Source: Cryobacterium breve
GTDB taxonomy: Bacteria; Actinomycetota; Actinomycetes; Actinomycetales; Microbacteriaceae
Assembly (NCBI RefSeq): GCF_004402375.1
Contig: NZ_SOGJ01000007.1
Location: forward strand, 58,232 to 122,231
Direction: 5' to 3'
Length of the DNA stretch: 64,000 nt
Numbering within the stretch: the first letter of the stretch is position 1; every line of letters begins with the position of its first letter. Below, piece by piece: positions 8,788 to 17,237 of the stretch. The position numbers and the translations under genes were made by a program. The notes beneath the pieces were generated by a model, which saw only the letters and a list, made by a program, of their open reading frames with translations, was not told where the DNA came from and did not search any database.

Positions 8788-9423
8788 CTAGATCAGATTG
8801 CGCTTCTCGATCTGCTCGTAGCTGCTGGTCGCATCCTTCAGGCTGCCCCACAGTGTCACCTGTCCCGACCGCAGGGACGCCTTGACGTCGATGATCCGCT
8901 GGTTGCTGCTGCCCCGAAACTGCAGGCCAGGATCGCGCTTGGCCAGTTCGAACCGACCATCGACCAGGACGTCGACGGAGCCGAGCAGAGCGAGCTTGTC
9001 CTCGCTATCCAGCAGTAGTTCGTCGAACGTGTAACCGGTCCAGCACCACACGTCCTTCGACGTGCCGAGTTCCCGGTGCACCCGATCGAGCAGCGCCAGG
9101 CAGACCCCGGTATTGAGGAACGGCTCCCCACCGAGAAGGGTGATGCCCTGCACATACTCCTGGCCGAGGTCGGCCAGGATCTGGTCCTCGAGCTCTGGGG
9201 TGTACGGCTGCCCATAGCGAAAACTCCAGGTGGCCTCGTTGAAGCACCCCTCACAGGCGAAGAGGCACCCGGACAGGTACAGGCTGCACCGCACCCCCTC
9301 GCCGTCGACGAAGACGAAGGGCTTGTAGTCCCCGACGTACCGCTGACTCAGCTTCTCCGAGAGCCACTCGCCGGGCTGCGGGTCACGCATCCTCGGCAAC
9401 GGATGCGGCGGCATCCGCCCCAC
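8788..9423 (-). CDS. nrdG: Anaerobic ribonucleotide reductase activating enzyme
   Basis: A radical-SAM protein (211 residues from the longest start) that installs the glycyl radical on NrdD. The CLFACEGC motif gives the C-x3-C-x2-C cluster ligands at 53, 57 and 60, and TLLGGEPF is the SAM-binding GGE motif. Starts at 9423, 9414 or 9390 are possible; the last would make an 8-base overlap with nrdD. It lies directly behind nrdD in one operon. Together they make deoxynucleotides without oxygen, which implies growth under micro-oxic or anoxic conditions. Confidence 0.92.
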   Translation of the reverse strand: MGRMPPHPLPRMRDPQPGEWLSEKLSQRYVGDYKPFVFVDGEGVRCSLYLSGCLFACEGCFNEATWSFRYGQPYTPELEDQILADLGQEYVQGITLLGGEPFLNTGVCLALLDRVHRELGTSKDVWCWTGYTFDELLLDSEDKLALLGSVDVLVDGRFELAKRDPGLQFRGSSNQRIIDVKASLRSGQVTLWGSLKDATSSYEQIEKRNLI

Positions 9424-11629
9424 GGATGCCTGTCGCCCCGGCCATGTGCTTCACCCGGGAGGTGATCTCCGTGTGCCGGCCATGCACCATGGGGCGGGCC
9501 TGCGGGTTGCCGAGGTAGCCGCAGGTGCGCTTGACGACGTCGCACGTCATCGGGTCGGAGTTGTGGCATTCGGGACACTCGAACCCGCGCTCGGTGGCGT
9601 CGAAGTCGCCCGAGAAACCACAGGCGTAGCAGCGGTCGATCGGAGTGTTGGTGCCGAGGTAGCCGACGCGATCGTAGGAGTAATCCCAGACGGCTTCGAG
9701 GGCCTTGGGGTTCTGCTGCAGGATCGGGTACTCGCAGTAGTGGATGAACCCACCCGAGGAGAACGTCGGGTAGACCTTCTCGAAGTCCAGCTTCTCAAAC
9801 GGCGTCGGGTTCTTGCGCACGTCGTAGTGGAAGCTGTTGGTGTAGTAGTCCTTGTCGGTGATGTTCGGCACGGAGCCGAACTTCTCGGTGTCGAGGCGGC
9901 AGAACCGGTCGGTCAGGCTCTCGCTCGGCGTCGAGTACACGCTGAACTGGTAGCCGTACTCGTCGCTCCACGCCGTGGTGCGCTCATGCAGCGTGCGCAG
10001 GATGTCGATGGTGAAGTCCCGAGCCTCGGAGCTCGATTCCCAATCGCCGCCGTAGAAAGCCGCGGCTACCTCGTAGAGGCCGATGTAGCCGAGGGACACG
10101 GTTGCGCGCTTGTTCTTGAACAGGGTGTCGACGGGCTGGCCGGCATGGAGATGCTGGCCGAAGGCACCATAGACGTAGAGGATCGGGGCGTTCTGCGGGG
10201 TTGCTTCCTTGCACCGCTCGATCCGAAAGAGCAGGGCGTCCCGCGCCGTGCTCACCCGTTCGGTGAGAATGCTCCAGAACCTGTCCTTGTCGCCGGCAGC
10301 CTCCAGGGCGATCCGGGGCAGGTTGAGAGTCACGACTCCGAGGTTCATCCGGCCTTCGGAGACGTCGTTGCCGTTCTCGTCGGTCCAGCCCTGCAGAAAG
10401 GAGCGGCAGCCCATCGGCACCTTGAAGCTTCCGGTGAGTTCGACGATCTTGTCGTAGTTGAGGATGTCCGGGTACATCCGCTTGGTGGAGCATTCCAGCG
10501 CGAGCTGCTTGATGTCGTAGTTCGGGTCGGTCGGTTCGAGGTTGAGACCACGCTTGACGGTGAAGATCAGCTTCGGGAAGATCGCCGTGCGCTTCTCGCT
10601 GCCCAGCCCCTCGATCCGGATCTGCAGGATCGCCTTCTGGATCTCGCGCTCGAACCAGGTGGTGCCGAGGCCGAAGCCGAGCGAGGTGAAGGGTGTCTGC
10701 CCGTTCGAGGTGAACAGGGTGTTGATCTCGTATTCGAGGCTCTGCATCGCGTCGTAGATGTCCTTGAGAGTCTTCTCCTCGGCGTAGGACTGGTGCAGGG
10801 TCTCGTCGGCGATCCACTTGCGGGCGTCGGCCAAGTGCTTGTCGAGGTTTCTCTCGGCATAGGGGGCGAGGACCTCGTCGATTCGGTTGCCTGAGCATCC
10901 GCCGTACTGGGTCGACGACACGTTCGCGATGATCTGCGAGATCTGGGCCGTCGCCGTCTGAACCGACCGGGGCGGGTCGACATCCGCGTTGCCGATCCGG
11001 AAGCCCTGGCTCAGCATGGTCTTGAAGTCGATGAGGCAGCAGTTCGTCATCGGCGCATAGGGGTGGTAATCGAGGTCGTGGTAGTGCAGGTCGCCCTTCT
11101 GATGGGCATTGGCCACATGTGGGGGCAGCATTTTCAGGCCGATGGCCTTGCCCACGGCGCCGGCGGTCAGGTCGCGCTGGGTGTTGAAGACATCGCTGTC
11201 CTTGTTGGCGTTCTCGTTGACGACCGATTGGTCTTTGCTGATCAGCTTGACGATCGAGTGGTTGATGTCGGTGGCCTTGCTGCGCGCGAAGTCCCGCTGG
11301 ATGCGGTAATTGATGTATGCCTCGGCGGCGTCGTATTCCTTGCTGTCCAGTAGGGCGTGTTCCACGATGTTCTGCACTTCGTAGATCTTTACATCCACCG
11401 TGAAACGGGACGCTATCTCGCGATTGACGCGTGCGACCAGATCACGGATGGCGCGGTGCGTGAGCGGGGTCAGCTCACCATTCACTTCCGTGAAGCTCTT
11501 TGCGAGTGCCGCGTAGATTCGGGCGTCATCGAAGGCGAGCCGGCGTCCATCCCGTTTGGCCACCATGAGCGTGCTCAGAGTGTTCCCCGTCGTGAGGGTT
11601 CCTGCGCCGGGGTTTTCCATTTTCAACAC
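9383..11629 (-). CDS. nrdD: Anaerobic ribonucleoside-triphosphate reductase
   Basis: A 748-residue class III reductase. The N-terminus is an ATP-cone (DARIYAALAKSF). The C-terminus has a CxxC...CxxC zinc site (CYAC and CPEC), then RTCGYLGNP, where the glycyl radical forms. GTG 11629 is preferred because AAGGAG lies 10 bases upstream; ATG 11620 is the alternative. The gene precedes and overlaps nrdG. A palindrome resembling an NrdR box lies about 65 bases upstream (11693-11709), suggesting control by the nucleotide-sensing repressor NrdR. Confidence 0.94.
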   Translation of the reverse strand: MLKMENPGAGTLTTGNTLSTLMVAKRDGRRLAFDDARIYAALAKSFTEVNGELTPLTHRAIRDLVARVNREIASRFTVDVKIYEVQNIVEHALLDSKEYDAAEAYINYRIQRDFARSKATDINHSIVKLISKDQSVVNENANKDSDVFNTQRDLTAGAVGKAIGLKMLPPHVANAHQKGDLHYHDLDYHPYAPMTNCCLIDFKTMLSQGFRIGNADVDPPRSVQTATAQISQIIANVSSTQYGGCSGNRIDEVLAPYAERNLDKHLADARKWIADETLHQSYAEEKTLKDIYDAMQSLEYEINTLFTSNGQTPFTSLGFGLGTTWFEREIQKAILQIRIEGLGSEKRTAIFPKLIFTVKRGLNLEPTDPNYDIKQLALECSTKRMYPDILNYDKIVELTGSFKVPMGCRSFLQGWTDENGNDVSEGRMNLGVVTLNLPRIALEAAGDKDRFWSILTERVSTARDALLFRIERCKEATPQNAPILYVYGAFGQHLHAGQPVDTLFKNKRATVSLGYIGLYEVAAAFYGGDWESSSEARDFTIDILRTLHERTTAWSDEYGYQFSVYSTPSESLTDRFCRLDTEKFGSVPNITDKDYYTNSFHYDVRKNPTPFEKLDFEKVYPTFSSGGFIHYCEYPILQQNPKALEAVWDYSYDRVGYLGTNTPIDRCYACGFSGDFDATERGFECPECHNSDPMTCDVVKRTCGYLGNPQARPMVHGRHTEITSRVKHMAGATGIRGADAAASVAEDA

Positions 11630-11692
11630 TCTGTGCCATCTCCTTGGGTCAGCACCCACGACAATCGGGCGGGAGGTTGAACCGGGCGAGAG

Positions 11693-11709
11693 AACCATAT
11701 CTAGTGGTT
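11693..11709. promoter_or_regulatory. Candidate NrdR box upstream of nrdDG
   Basis: The 17-mer aaccatatctagtggtt has 5-base complementary ends and the C-ATAT-CT-GTG core of known NrdR boxes (acaCwATATmTwGTGt). NrdR sites usually come in pairs; a weak second match (catactacctgtgg) lies at 11722-11735. The site is upstream of nrdD on the minus strand and also precedes the divergent pseudouridine synthase gene. Confidence 0.5.
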
Positions 11710-11817
11710 GGGGTGTGATCTACATACTACCTGTGGGGGTTCGCCGTGATTTGCTACGGCTCGCCGCCGGCATCTCCAAGTTGGTGGGGCGGCTGCCCGG
11801 CGACATACGATCAGTGC

Positions 11818-12750
11818 ATGCCACCACCGTCTCCGCTACCGCAGCGCCACGGGCTCGAAGCCGCGTGGGTGTGCACGCCGGATCGGGATCGCGAGCGGCC
11901 GCATCCGTGGCCGACCATGGGCGCCTGGCTCGTCGAACGTCTCGCCGAATTCGTCGACGTCGTCGGGTTTCTCGCTGGGGAGCGCTTCGTGTACCAGTCG
12001 GGCGCGCCGGTTGACGGCACCGACCCCTACTGTCCGCACACCTTCGTCTGGTTTCACCGTGATCTCGCTGCCGAGCCAGTCGTGCCCGGGACCATCCACG
12101 TGGTGCATCGGGATGCCCGGCTCGTCGTGATCGACAAGCCCGCCTTCCTCTCGAGCATCCCGCGCGGACGACACATCGTGCAGAGTGTGGTGGTGCGCCT
12201 GCGCGCCGAACTGGGACTCCCCGAGCTGTCACCGCTGCACCGCCTGGACCGGGTGACGTCGGGCCTGCTGATCCTGGCCACCGAGCGACGCTGGCGTGGG
12301 GCGTATCAATCGATGTTCCAGCGCGGTGAGATCGGCAAGACCTATCGGGCACTGGCCCCGCTGCGGCCGGAGCTGGATTTTCCCGTCACCGTGCGCAACC
12401 ACCTCGCCATGCGGCGTGGACAGTGGCAGGCCGAGGTGACTGACGCACCGGCCAATGCCGAGTCGCTGATCGAGTTGGAGACCGTTCTGCAGGGTGCGGG
12501 CGTCTATCGGCTGACGCCGCGCACCGGACGCACCCACCAGCTGCGGATGCACATGTCTGGTCTCGGGATCCCGATCATCGACGACCCGATCTACCCCATC
12601 GTGCAGCCCGTCGCGATCGACGATTTCACCCGGCCGCTGCAGCTTCTGGCGAGCGGCGTGAGCTTCACCGATCCCATCGACGGGGCAGCGCGTCGGTTCG
12701 AGAGCGTGCGCAGGTTGCCGCTGTGCAGCGAGGTGGCGGCGGCCGGTTGA
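11818..12750 (+). CDS. RluA-family RNA pseudouridine synthase
   Basis: A 310-residue enzyme that isomerises uridine in rRNA or tRNA. HRLDRVTSGLL contains the catalytic Asp of the RluA family, and VIDKPAFLSS and RTGRTHQLRMHM are the other two conserved blocks. ATG 11818 is chosen over an upstream ATG at 11746 because similar actinobacterial proteins begin with a PLPQRHGL-like segment. It is divergent from nrdD. The exact target base cannot be read from the sequence. Confidence 0.9.
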   Translation: MPPPSPLPQRHGLEAAWVCTPDRDRERPHPWPTMGAWLVERLAEFVDVVGFLAGERFVYQSGAPVDGTDPYCPHTFVWFHRDLAAEPVVPGTIHVVHRDARLVVIDKPAFLSSIPRGRHIVQSVVVRLRAELGLPELSPLHRLDRVTSGLLILATERRWRGAYQSMFQRGEIGKTYRALAPLRPELDFPVTVRNHLAMRRGQWQAEVTDAPANAESLIELETVLQGAGVYRLTPRTGRTHQLRMHMSGLGIPIIDDPIYPIVQPVAIDDFTRPLQLLASGVSFTDPIDGAARRFESVRRLPLCSEVAAAG

Positions 12751-12819
12751 GCCGTCGGTGGTGGAGCCGGTCGACACCCCGCGAGCCATCCTTTGAACGC
12801 GGCCACCAGCATCCGTGCC

Positions 12820-12903
12820 CACGCCAACTGCGGAGATTTTCGCAACACGCCGCGCATGGGGCCGAGGCGCCCGGCGTGTTCCGAAAATCTCCGTACTAAC
12901 GTG
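12820..12903. repeat. Inverted-repeat element, subfamily B, copy 1
   Basis: The left arm at 12821-12852 (core gcggagattttcgcaacacg) pairs imperfectly with the right arm at 12872-12902 (core cgtgttccgaaaatctccg). It shares the cggagatttt core with subfamily A but continues into a different arm. It lies between the pseudouridine synthase gene and the DUF222/HNH gene. Confidence 0.8.
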
Positions 12904-12951
12904 ACAACGCCGACAGCTGGGATAATTACTTTCGTAACTACATCAAAAGCC

Positions 12952-12980
12952 TTGACTCCAGATTAGAAGTCTTTTACTAT
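12952..12980 (+). promoter_or_regulatory. Promoter of the DUF222/HNH gene, likely leaderless
   Basis: TTGACT at 12952-12957 and TACTAT at 12975-12980 are separated by 17 bases in an AT-rich island. The ATG at 12987 is 7 bases past the -10 box, where transcription would start, so the mRNA is probably leaderless. Confidence 0.65.
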
Positions 12981-12986
12981 TGAGGT

Positions 12987-14489
12987 ATGGCAGGAGCCAC
13001 CACTCCGCACCACCCCACCACCTCCACCCAGGTGGTAACTTCCGATGCACAGTGTTCTGTCCTGCAGCAGCTGCAGCAGGTGCGTGACCTGGCCGCGACC
13101 GTGCTCGACTCGGTGGCGTTCTCCCTCTTGAATGAGGCGGATGCGATGGCGGTGCTCTGCACGGTCGAAGACCTCGGTCGCCGGGTGGATGCTGCCAGGG
13201 TCGTCTCTGCCGCCGACATCTCCGTGCGGTCGCGCCGCATCCTGGGCCATGACTCACTCGCCTACAAGAACGGGGCCAGCAGCGGCACCGACTTGATCAC
13301 CCGGTTGACCCGCATTTCCTCCCGAGAGGCGAACCGACGGGTGCGGCTCGGCGGGAATGTGACGCGGCGCCTGGCCGGCACGAGCATGCTGCCGCCGTAC
13401 TACCCGGCCGTGGCGGATGCCCTCACTGCCGGTGATCTCGGTGTCGATGCGGCGGAGAACATCGTCACGGCCCTCGACCAGGTCGCCGCCCGGGTCGCGC
13501 CCGACGATCTCGGTGCGGCCGAACGCACCCTGGTTGCCAATGCGACCGGTGCGATCACCGATGAAACCCGCGGGCTTCCCGGAGAGGGGTTCGCCTTCCC
13601 AGCGGACCTTGTGCGGGGTCTGGCCACGCAGTGGCAGGCCCATCTCGACCCCGATGGCACCGCCCCGAACGAGCCAGTCGCCGAGGCCCGCAGCACCGTC
13701 GGCTTCGGGCTCTTCCGCGACGGCCTCTACCCGCTCCGCGGCGGCGTCACGGCGGAGTTCCGCGGCGCCCTGAACGGCCTCTTCGACACCTACCTTTCGG
13801 CTCACGCCGCCCCCGCGTTCCCGACGGCGGAGGAGAAGGCGCTGATGAATTCGGGCCAGCTCATTCCGGGCACTGAAGCCGCCGCGCTCAGCGACGACCG
13901 CAACGGCGGCGAGAAACGCGCCGACATCCTCCGCGGGATCCTCGAAGCCGCCACCCGCGACCCGAAAACCCCCACCATGGGCGGTGCTGCCCCCACGGTC
14001 ATGATCCACGTGAACAAGGCCGACCTCGTCGCCGGGCGCGGTGTGGGCTGGATCGACGGGGTCGAAGCCCCCATCTCCATGAAATCCGTGATGCAGGCTC
14101 TCTGCGCCGGCGGCCTCCAGGAGCTCCTCCTCGGTGAGAACGGCGAAGTCCTCTCCCTGAGCACCGAGAACCGCTTCTTCAACCGGGCCCAGCGCCGAGC
14201 CATCGCCGCCCGCGACGGCGGCTGCGCCATCACCGGCTGCACCGTGCCCGCAGCCTGGTGCGAAGTGCACCACGTGATCCCCTGGTACAAGGGCGGCATG
14301 ACGAGAATAGGCAACGGCGTCCTGCTCTGCTGGTACCACCACCACAGCATCGACACGTCCGGATGGGACATTCGCATGGTTCGCGGCAAGCCTGAGGTCA
14401 GGGCACCCTTCTGCTACGACCCCAGCCGAACCTGGCGGGCCGCCGGCGGGCACCGGGCCGGGGTCCGGTCTCGGTCAGGGTCTCGATAG
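12987..14489 (+). CDS. DUF222 / HNH endonuclease domain protein (13E12-repeat family)
   Basis: A 500-residue protein with an N-terminal DUF222 domain (about 40-330) and a C-terminal HNH nuclease domain. The HNH core is ITGC...CEVHHVIPW with the paired His at about 428-429, followed by NGVLLCWYHH. This family is greatly expanded in actinobacteria and behaves like a repeated selfish or mobile-associated family; its function is not established. ATG 12987 follows a good promoter with no room for a leader or ribosome-binding site. A decayed relative is at 53698-54357. Confidence 0.9.
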   Translation: MAGATTPHHPTTSTQVVTSDAQCSVLQQLQQVRDLAATVLDSVAFSLLNEADAMAVLCTVEDLGRRVDAARVVSAADISVRSRRILGHDSLAYKNGASSGTDLITRLTRISSREANRRVRLGGNVTRRLAGTSMLPPYYPAVADALTAGDLGVDAAENIVTALDQVAARVAPDDLGAAERTLVANATGAITDETRGLPGEGFAFPADLVRGLATQWQAHLDPDGTAPNEPVAEARSTVGFGLFRDGLYPLRGGVTAEFRGALNGLFDTYLSAHAAPAFPTAEEKALMNSGQLIPGTEAAALSDDRNGGEKRADILRGILEAATRDPKTPTMGGAAPTVMIHVNKADLVAGRGVGWIDGVEAPISMKSVMQALCAGGLQELLLGENGEVLSLSTENRFFNRAQRRAIAARDGGCAITGCTVPAAWCEVHHVIPWYKGGMTRIGNGVLLCWYHHHSIDTSGWDIRMVRGKPEVRAPFCYDPSRTWRAAGGHRAGVRSRSGSR

Positions 14490-14551
14490 GCTCGGCCACC
14501 GGGTTGCTCGTCCAGGCCTGCATTGCCGCCGGAACGTGGCACTCTGGACAC

Positions 14552-14974
14552 ATGGATCTGGAGGTGTCGCCCGCGCTCACCATCCCCGAGCGCGAACTCG
14601 GCTGGCGGTTCTCACGGTCCTCCGGGCCGGGCGGCCAGCACGTCAACACCTCCGACAGCCGCGTCGAACTCTTCTGGAACGTCGCCGAGTCGGCGTCGCT
14701 CTCCGACGACCAGCGGATGCGCCTGCTCACCCGACTCGCCACGCGTCTCGTCGGTGGAGTTATCACCGTGACCGCCTCCGAGCGGCGCTCCCAGCTGCGC
14801 AACCGTGAGCTCGCCCTCGCGAAGCTCGCCGATCTCGTTGCCGCGGGCCTGGCTCCCGACGCTCCTGCCCGCCGGCCGACCAAACCCACCCGGGGTTCGG
14901 GCCGGCGACACCTCGCCGCGAAACAACAGCGTTCGGCTACCAAGAAGCAGCGCCAGCGACCGTCCGCCGAGTAG
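14552..14974 (+). CDS. arfB: Alternative ribosome-rescue factor (ArfB/YaeJ type)
   Basis: A 140-residue release-factor-like protein. The GGQ motif at residues 27-29, within SSGPGGQHVN, hydrolyses peptidyl-tRNA, and the basic C-terminal tail (rich in Arg, Lys and Gln from 110 on) matches the part that enters the empty mRNA channel of stalled ribosomes. It lacks the codon-recognition domain of RF1/RF2, hence the ArfB call. ATG 14552 follows a GC-rich region with no strong ribosome-binding site. Confidence 0.9.
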   Translation: MDLEVSPALTIPERELGWRFSRSSGPGGQHVNTSDSRVELFWNVAESASLSDDQRMRLLTRLATRLVGGVITVTASERRSQLRNRELALAKLADLVAAGLAPDAPARRPTKPTRGSGRRHLAAKQQRSATKKQRQRPSAE

Positions 14975-14976
14975 GG

Positions 14977-15000
14977 CGGGCGCCCGGCAGAGGGCGCCCG
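14977..15000. terminator. Bidirectional stem-loop between convergent genes
   Basis: The arms cgggcgccc at 14977-14985 and gggcgcccg at 14992-15000 are perfectly complementary, with a 6-base loop. It lies between the convergent stops of arfB and the monooxygenase. There is no T-run, which is usual for high-GC actinobacterial terminators. Confidence 0.6.
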
Positions 15001-15008
15001 GCAGCGCG

Positions 15009-16892
15009 CTACCGCACGAGTAACATCTGGCGGAAGAAGGCGGCCAGCTCCGCTGTCGCGGTCAGAGGCAGAACCGCCGCCACGTACATGTCCGGGCGCA
15101 CCACCACGACGGCGCCACCGCGATCGACGCCGCTCAGCTCGAACACGTCGCTCTCCGGATCGGTCGCGTACAGCTTCTCGTAGTCGATCAGCTTGAAGGG
15201 GCCGGTCGTGGGGAGGAATGCCCGCGGCACCTGGCCGATGTCCACGCCGGTGTGCTCCTGCTGATAAACCACCTTGACATCGAAGACGCTGTCGATGTCG
15301 GTCCCGCCGGGGGTATGCGTGAGCAGCGGAGACTCGGGCGACGTCCGGATCCATTCGGCCCAATCGGAAAGTGCCGAGGCTTCACCGGATGCCGCGGCAT
15401 CCGCGAACGCGTAGACACGCCAACGTCCGTCGGCCCGGTGGTGGTGGCCGAGCTGCACGGGATTGGCGTCGGCGACGCGCACCACCGGGGCGGATTTGAA
15501 GCGCTTGCCGAGCGGGAACCCGGTCGCCAGGCTCTGGTGGGTGGCCTCGCTGATCAGCATCGACGGTGGGTACTGCGTCATGAAACCGGACGGGAACTCG
15601 GCGGTCTGCGTGTAGAACTCCTCCAGCGGCACCTCGAGGTCCTCCGACTTCGTCGCCATCAGGGTCGACCAGGTCCTGTCGAAGTCGATCAGGTTCTTGG
15701 CGATCACCTGCCGCTCGGCCGAGTAGGTGCCGAGCAGGGATTCGGGGCTACGGCCCTCGAGAACATAGGCGAGTTTCCAGGCCAGGTTGAAGCCATCCTG
15801 CATCGACACGTTCATGCCCTGGCCTGCTTTGGCGCTGTGAGTGTGGCAGGCGTCCCCGGTGATGAAGATCCGCGGCATCCGTGTGCCGATCTCGTGGGGA
15901 AGTACATCGTCGAAACGGTCGGTGAGGCGGTGGCCCACCTCGTAGACGCTGTTCCAGGCAACGTTCTTCACGTCGAGCGAGTAGGGGTGGATGATGTCAT
16001 TCGCCTTCGCGATGATCTCGTCGATCGTGGTCTTGCGCACGGCGCCATTGTCATCGGCGGCCACCTCGCCCAGGTCGACATACATGCGGAACAGGGCTCC
16101 GCCCTCACGCGGAATGAGCAGGATGTTGCCACCTGACTCGGACTGGATGGCGCACTTCAGTCGGATGTCCGGGAAATCGGTGACTGCGAGCACGTCCATC
16201 ACGCCCCAGGCGTGCCGGGCCTGGTCGCCGGCGAGAGTGCACCCGATCGACTCGCGCACGGCGCTACGGGCACCGTCGGCGCCCACCACGTATTTGGCGT
16301 GCACGATGCGTTCCCGGCCCTGTTTCTCTCCGGTCGTGTTCACCAGCGTCACCGTGACCGGATACTCGCCCTCGCCGGTGTTCTTCAGGCTGCGAAAGTC
16401 GTAGCCGAAATCAGGTTCCATCCTCGTGGGGGAATGTGCCATCACCTCGGCGAAGTAGTCGAGTACGCGCGCCTGGTTCACGATCAGGTGCGGGAACTCG
16501 CTGATGCCGGTGGGGTCGTCCACGGCCCGAGCTGAACGAATGATTCGGGTCGGGTCTGCGGGATCCGGCGTCCAGAAGGCCATCTCGGTGATGCGGTAGG
16601 CCTCGGCAATGATGCGCTCCGCGAAACCGAACGCCTGGAAGGTCTCGACGCTCCGGGCCTGGATGCCGTCAGCCTGCCCGATCGCGAGGCGCTCACCGCG
16701 GCGTTCCACGATGCGGGTCGTGATCCCGGGGAACTGGGAGAGCTGGGCTGCGGTGATCATGCCGGCCGGGCCCGTTCCGACGATAAGTACGTCGACGTTC
16801 TCGGGCAGTTCGACGGGGCGGTCGATACCCACTCCAGCGGCGTCGTGGATGCGGGGATCGGTGGACACGTATCCGTGGTGGTGAAACTGCAC
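15009..16892 (-). CDS. FAD-dependent aromatic monooxygenase (phenol 2-/3-hydroxybenzoate 4-monooxygenase type)
   Basis: A 627-residue flavoprotein hydroxylase. VGTGPAG near 38-44 is the FAD dinucleotide-binding loop, and FITGDACHTHSAKAGQGMN holds the GD motif that contacts FAD ribose. The N-terminal QFHHHGY start and the C-terminal thioredoxin-like dimerisation domain fit phenol 2-monooxygenase and MobA. GTG 16892 is the start, with GAGGA just upstream. An IclR-type palindrome lies 39-53 bases before the start. The likely role is hydroxylating a phenolic or hydroxybenzoate compound; no ring-cleavage genes are nearby. Confidence 0.85.
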   Translation of the reverse strand: MQFHHHGYVSTDPRIHDAAGVGIDRPVELPENVDVLIVGTGPAGMITAAQLSQFPGITTRIVERRGERLAIGQADGIQARSVETFQAFGFAERIIAEAYRITEMAFWTPDPADPTRIIRSARAVDDPTGISEFPHLIVNQARVLDYFAEVMAHSPTRMEPDFGYDFRSLKNTGEGEYPVTVTLVNTTGEKQGRERIVHAKYVVGADGARSAVRESIGCTLAGDQARHAWGVMDVLAVTDFPDIRLKCAIQSESGGNILLIPREGGALFRMYVDLGEVAADDNGAVRKTTIDEIIAKANDIIHPYSLDVKNVAWNSVYEVGHRLTDRFDDVLPHEIGTRMPRIFITGDACHTHSAKAGQGMNVSMQDGFNLAWKLAYVLEGRSPESLLGTYSAERQVIAKNLIDFDRTWSTLMATKSEDLEVPLEEFYTQTAEFPSGFMTQYPPSMLISEATHQSLATGFPLGKRFKSAPVVRVADANPVQLGHHHRADGRWRVYAFADAAASGEASALSDWAEWIRTSPESPLLTHTPGGTDIDSVFDVKVVYQQEHTGVDIGQVPRAFLPTTGPFKLIDYEKLYATDPESDVFELSGVDRGGAVVVVRPDMYVAAVLPLTATAELAAFFRQMLLVR

Positions 16893-16930
16893 GGCTTCCT
16901 CACTTCTTTGTGGGTTGCGCTGAAGGGTTT

Positions 16931-16965
16931 GTTCGATAATCGAACGCACAGTTCTATTATCGCTT
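16931..16965. promoter_or_regulatory. IclR/PcaR-type operator with a second half-conserved site
   Basis: The 15-mer gttcgataatcgaac at 16931-16945 is a perfect palindrome and nearly identical to the site described for the IclR-family regulator PcaR of Pseudomonas (gttcgataatcgcac). A degenerate copy, gttctattatcgctt, lies exactly 20 bases on (16951-16965), two helical turns. Position just upstream of the aromatic monooxygenase start supports effector-controlled transcription. No iclR gene is in the window. Confidence 0.65.
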
Positions 16966-17090
16966 GTTGAATCATATATTATCCGGCGGTTCAGGACCAG
17001 AGGCGACCAGATCAGTCTGGTGCCTGCTGCCGGCCGTGCCAGTAATGGATTCCCGTTTCGCACGCACGCGACGGTCAGCCAGCCCGTCTC

Positions 17091-17197
17091 GTGGCTAACT
17101 CAGGGAATCCGTCCCGCCGGGTCCGAGGTATCGATCCAGTTGCGCATTGGTCCGTGGCTGCCGGTGAATGCGGTAGACGGATGTCCTGAGTTAGCCA
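17091..17197. repeat. Long inverted repeat, distinct from subfamilies A and B
   Basis: The arms at 17091-17113 and 17175-17197 are complementary apart from a two-base mismatch. The outer 14 bases, gtggctaactcagg, pair perfectly. The loop is 61 bases. I see no second copy in the window. Confidence 0.75.
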
Positions 17198-17237
17198 CTC
17201 GGGCGGGCCCGGCCGGACCGTCCTGCGGTGCGGCGGG

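Larger units (their letters stand above)
16893..17237. other. Intergenic region with operator and inverted repeat
   Basis: The monooxygenase-proximal third (16920-16985) is AT-rich and holds an IclR-like operator. The HAD-proximal part holds a long inverted repeat (17091-17197). I see no gene in it. Confidence 0.6.
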
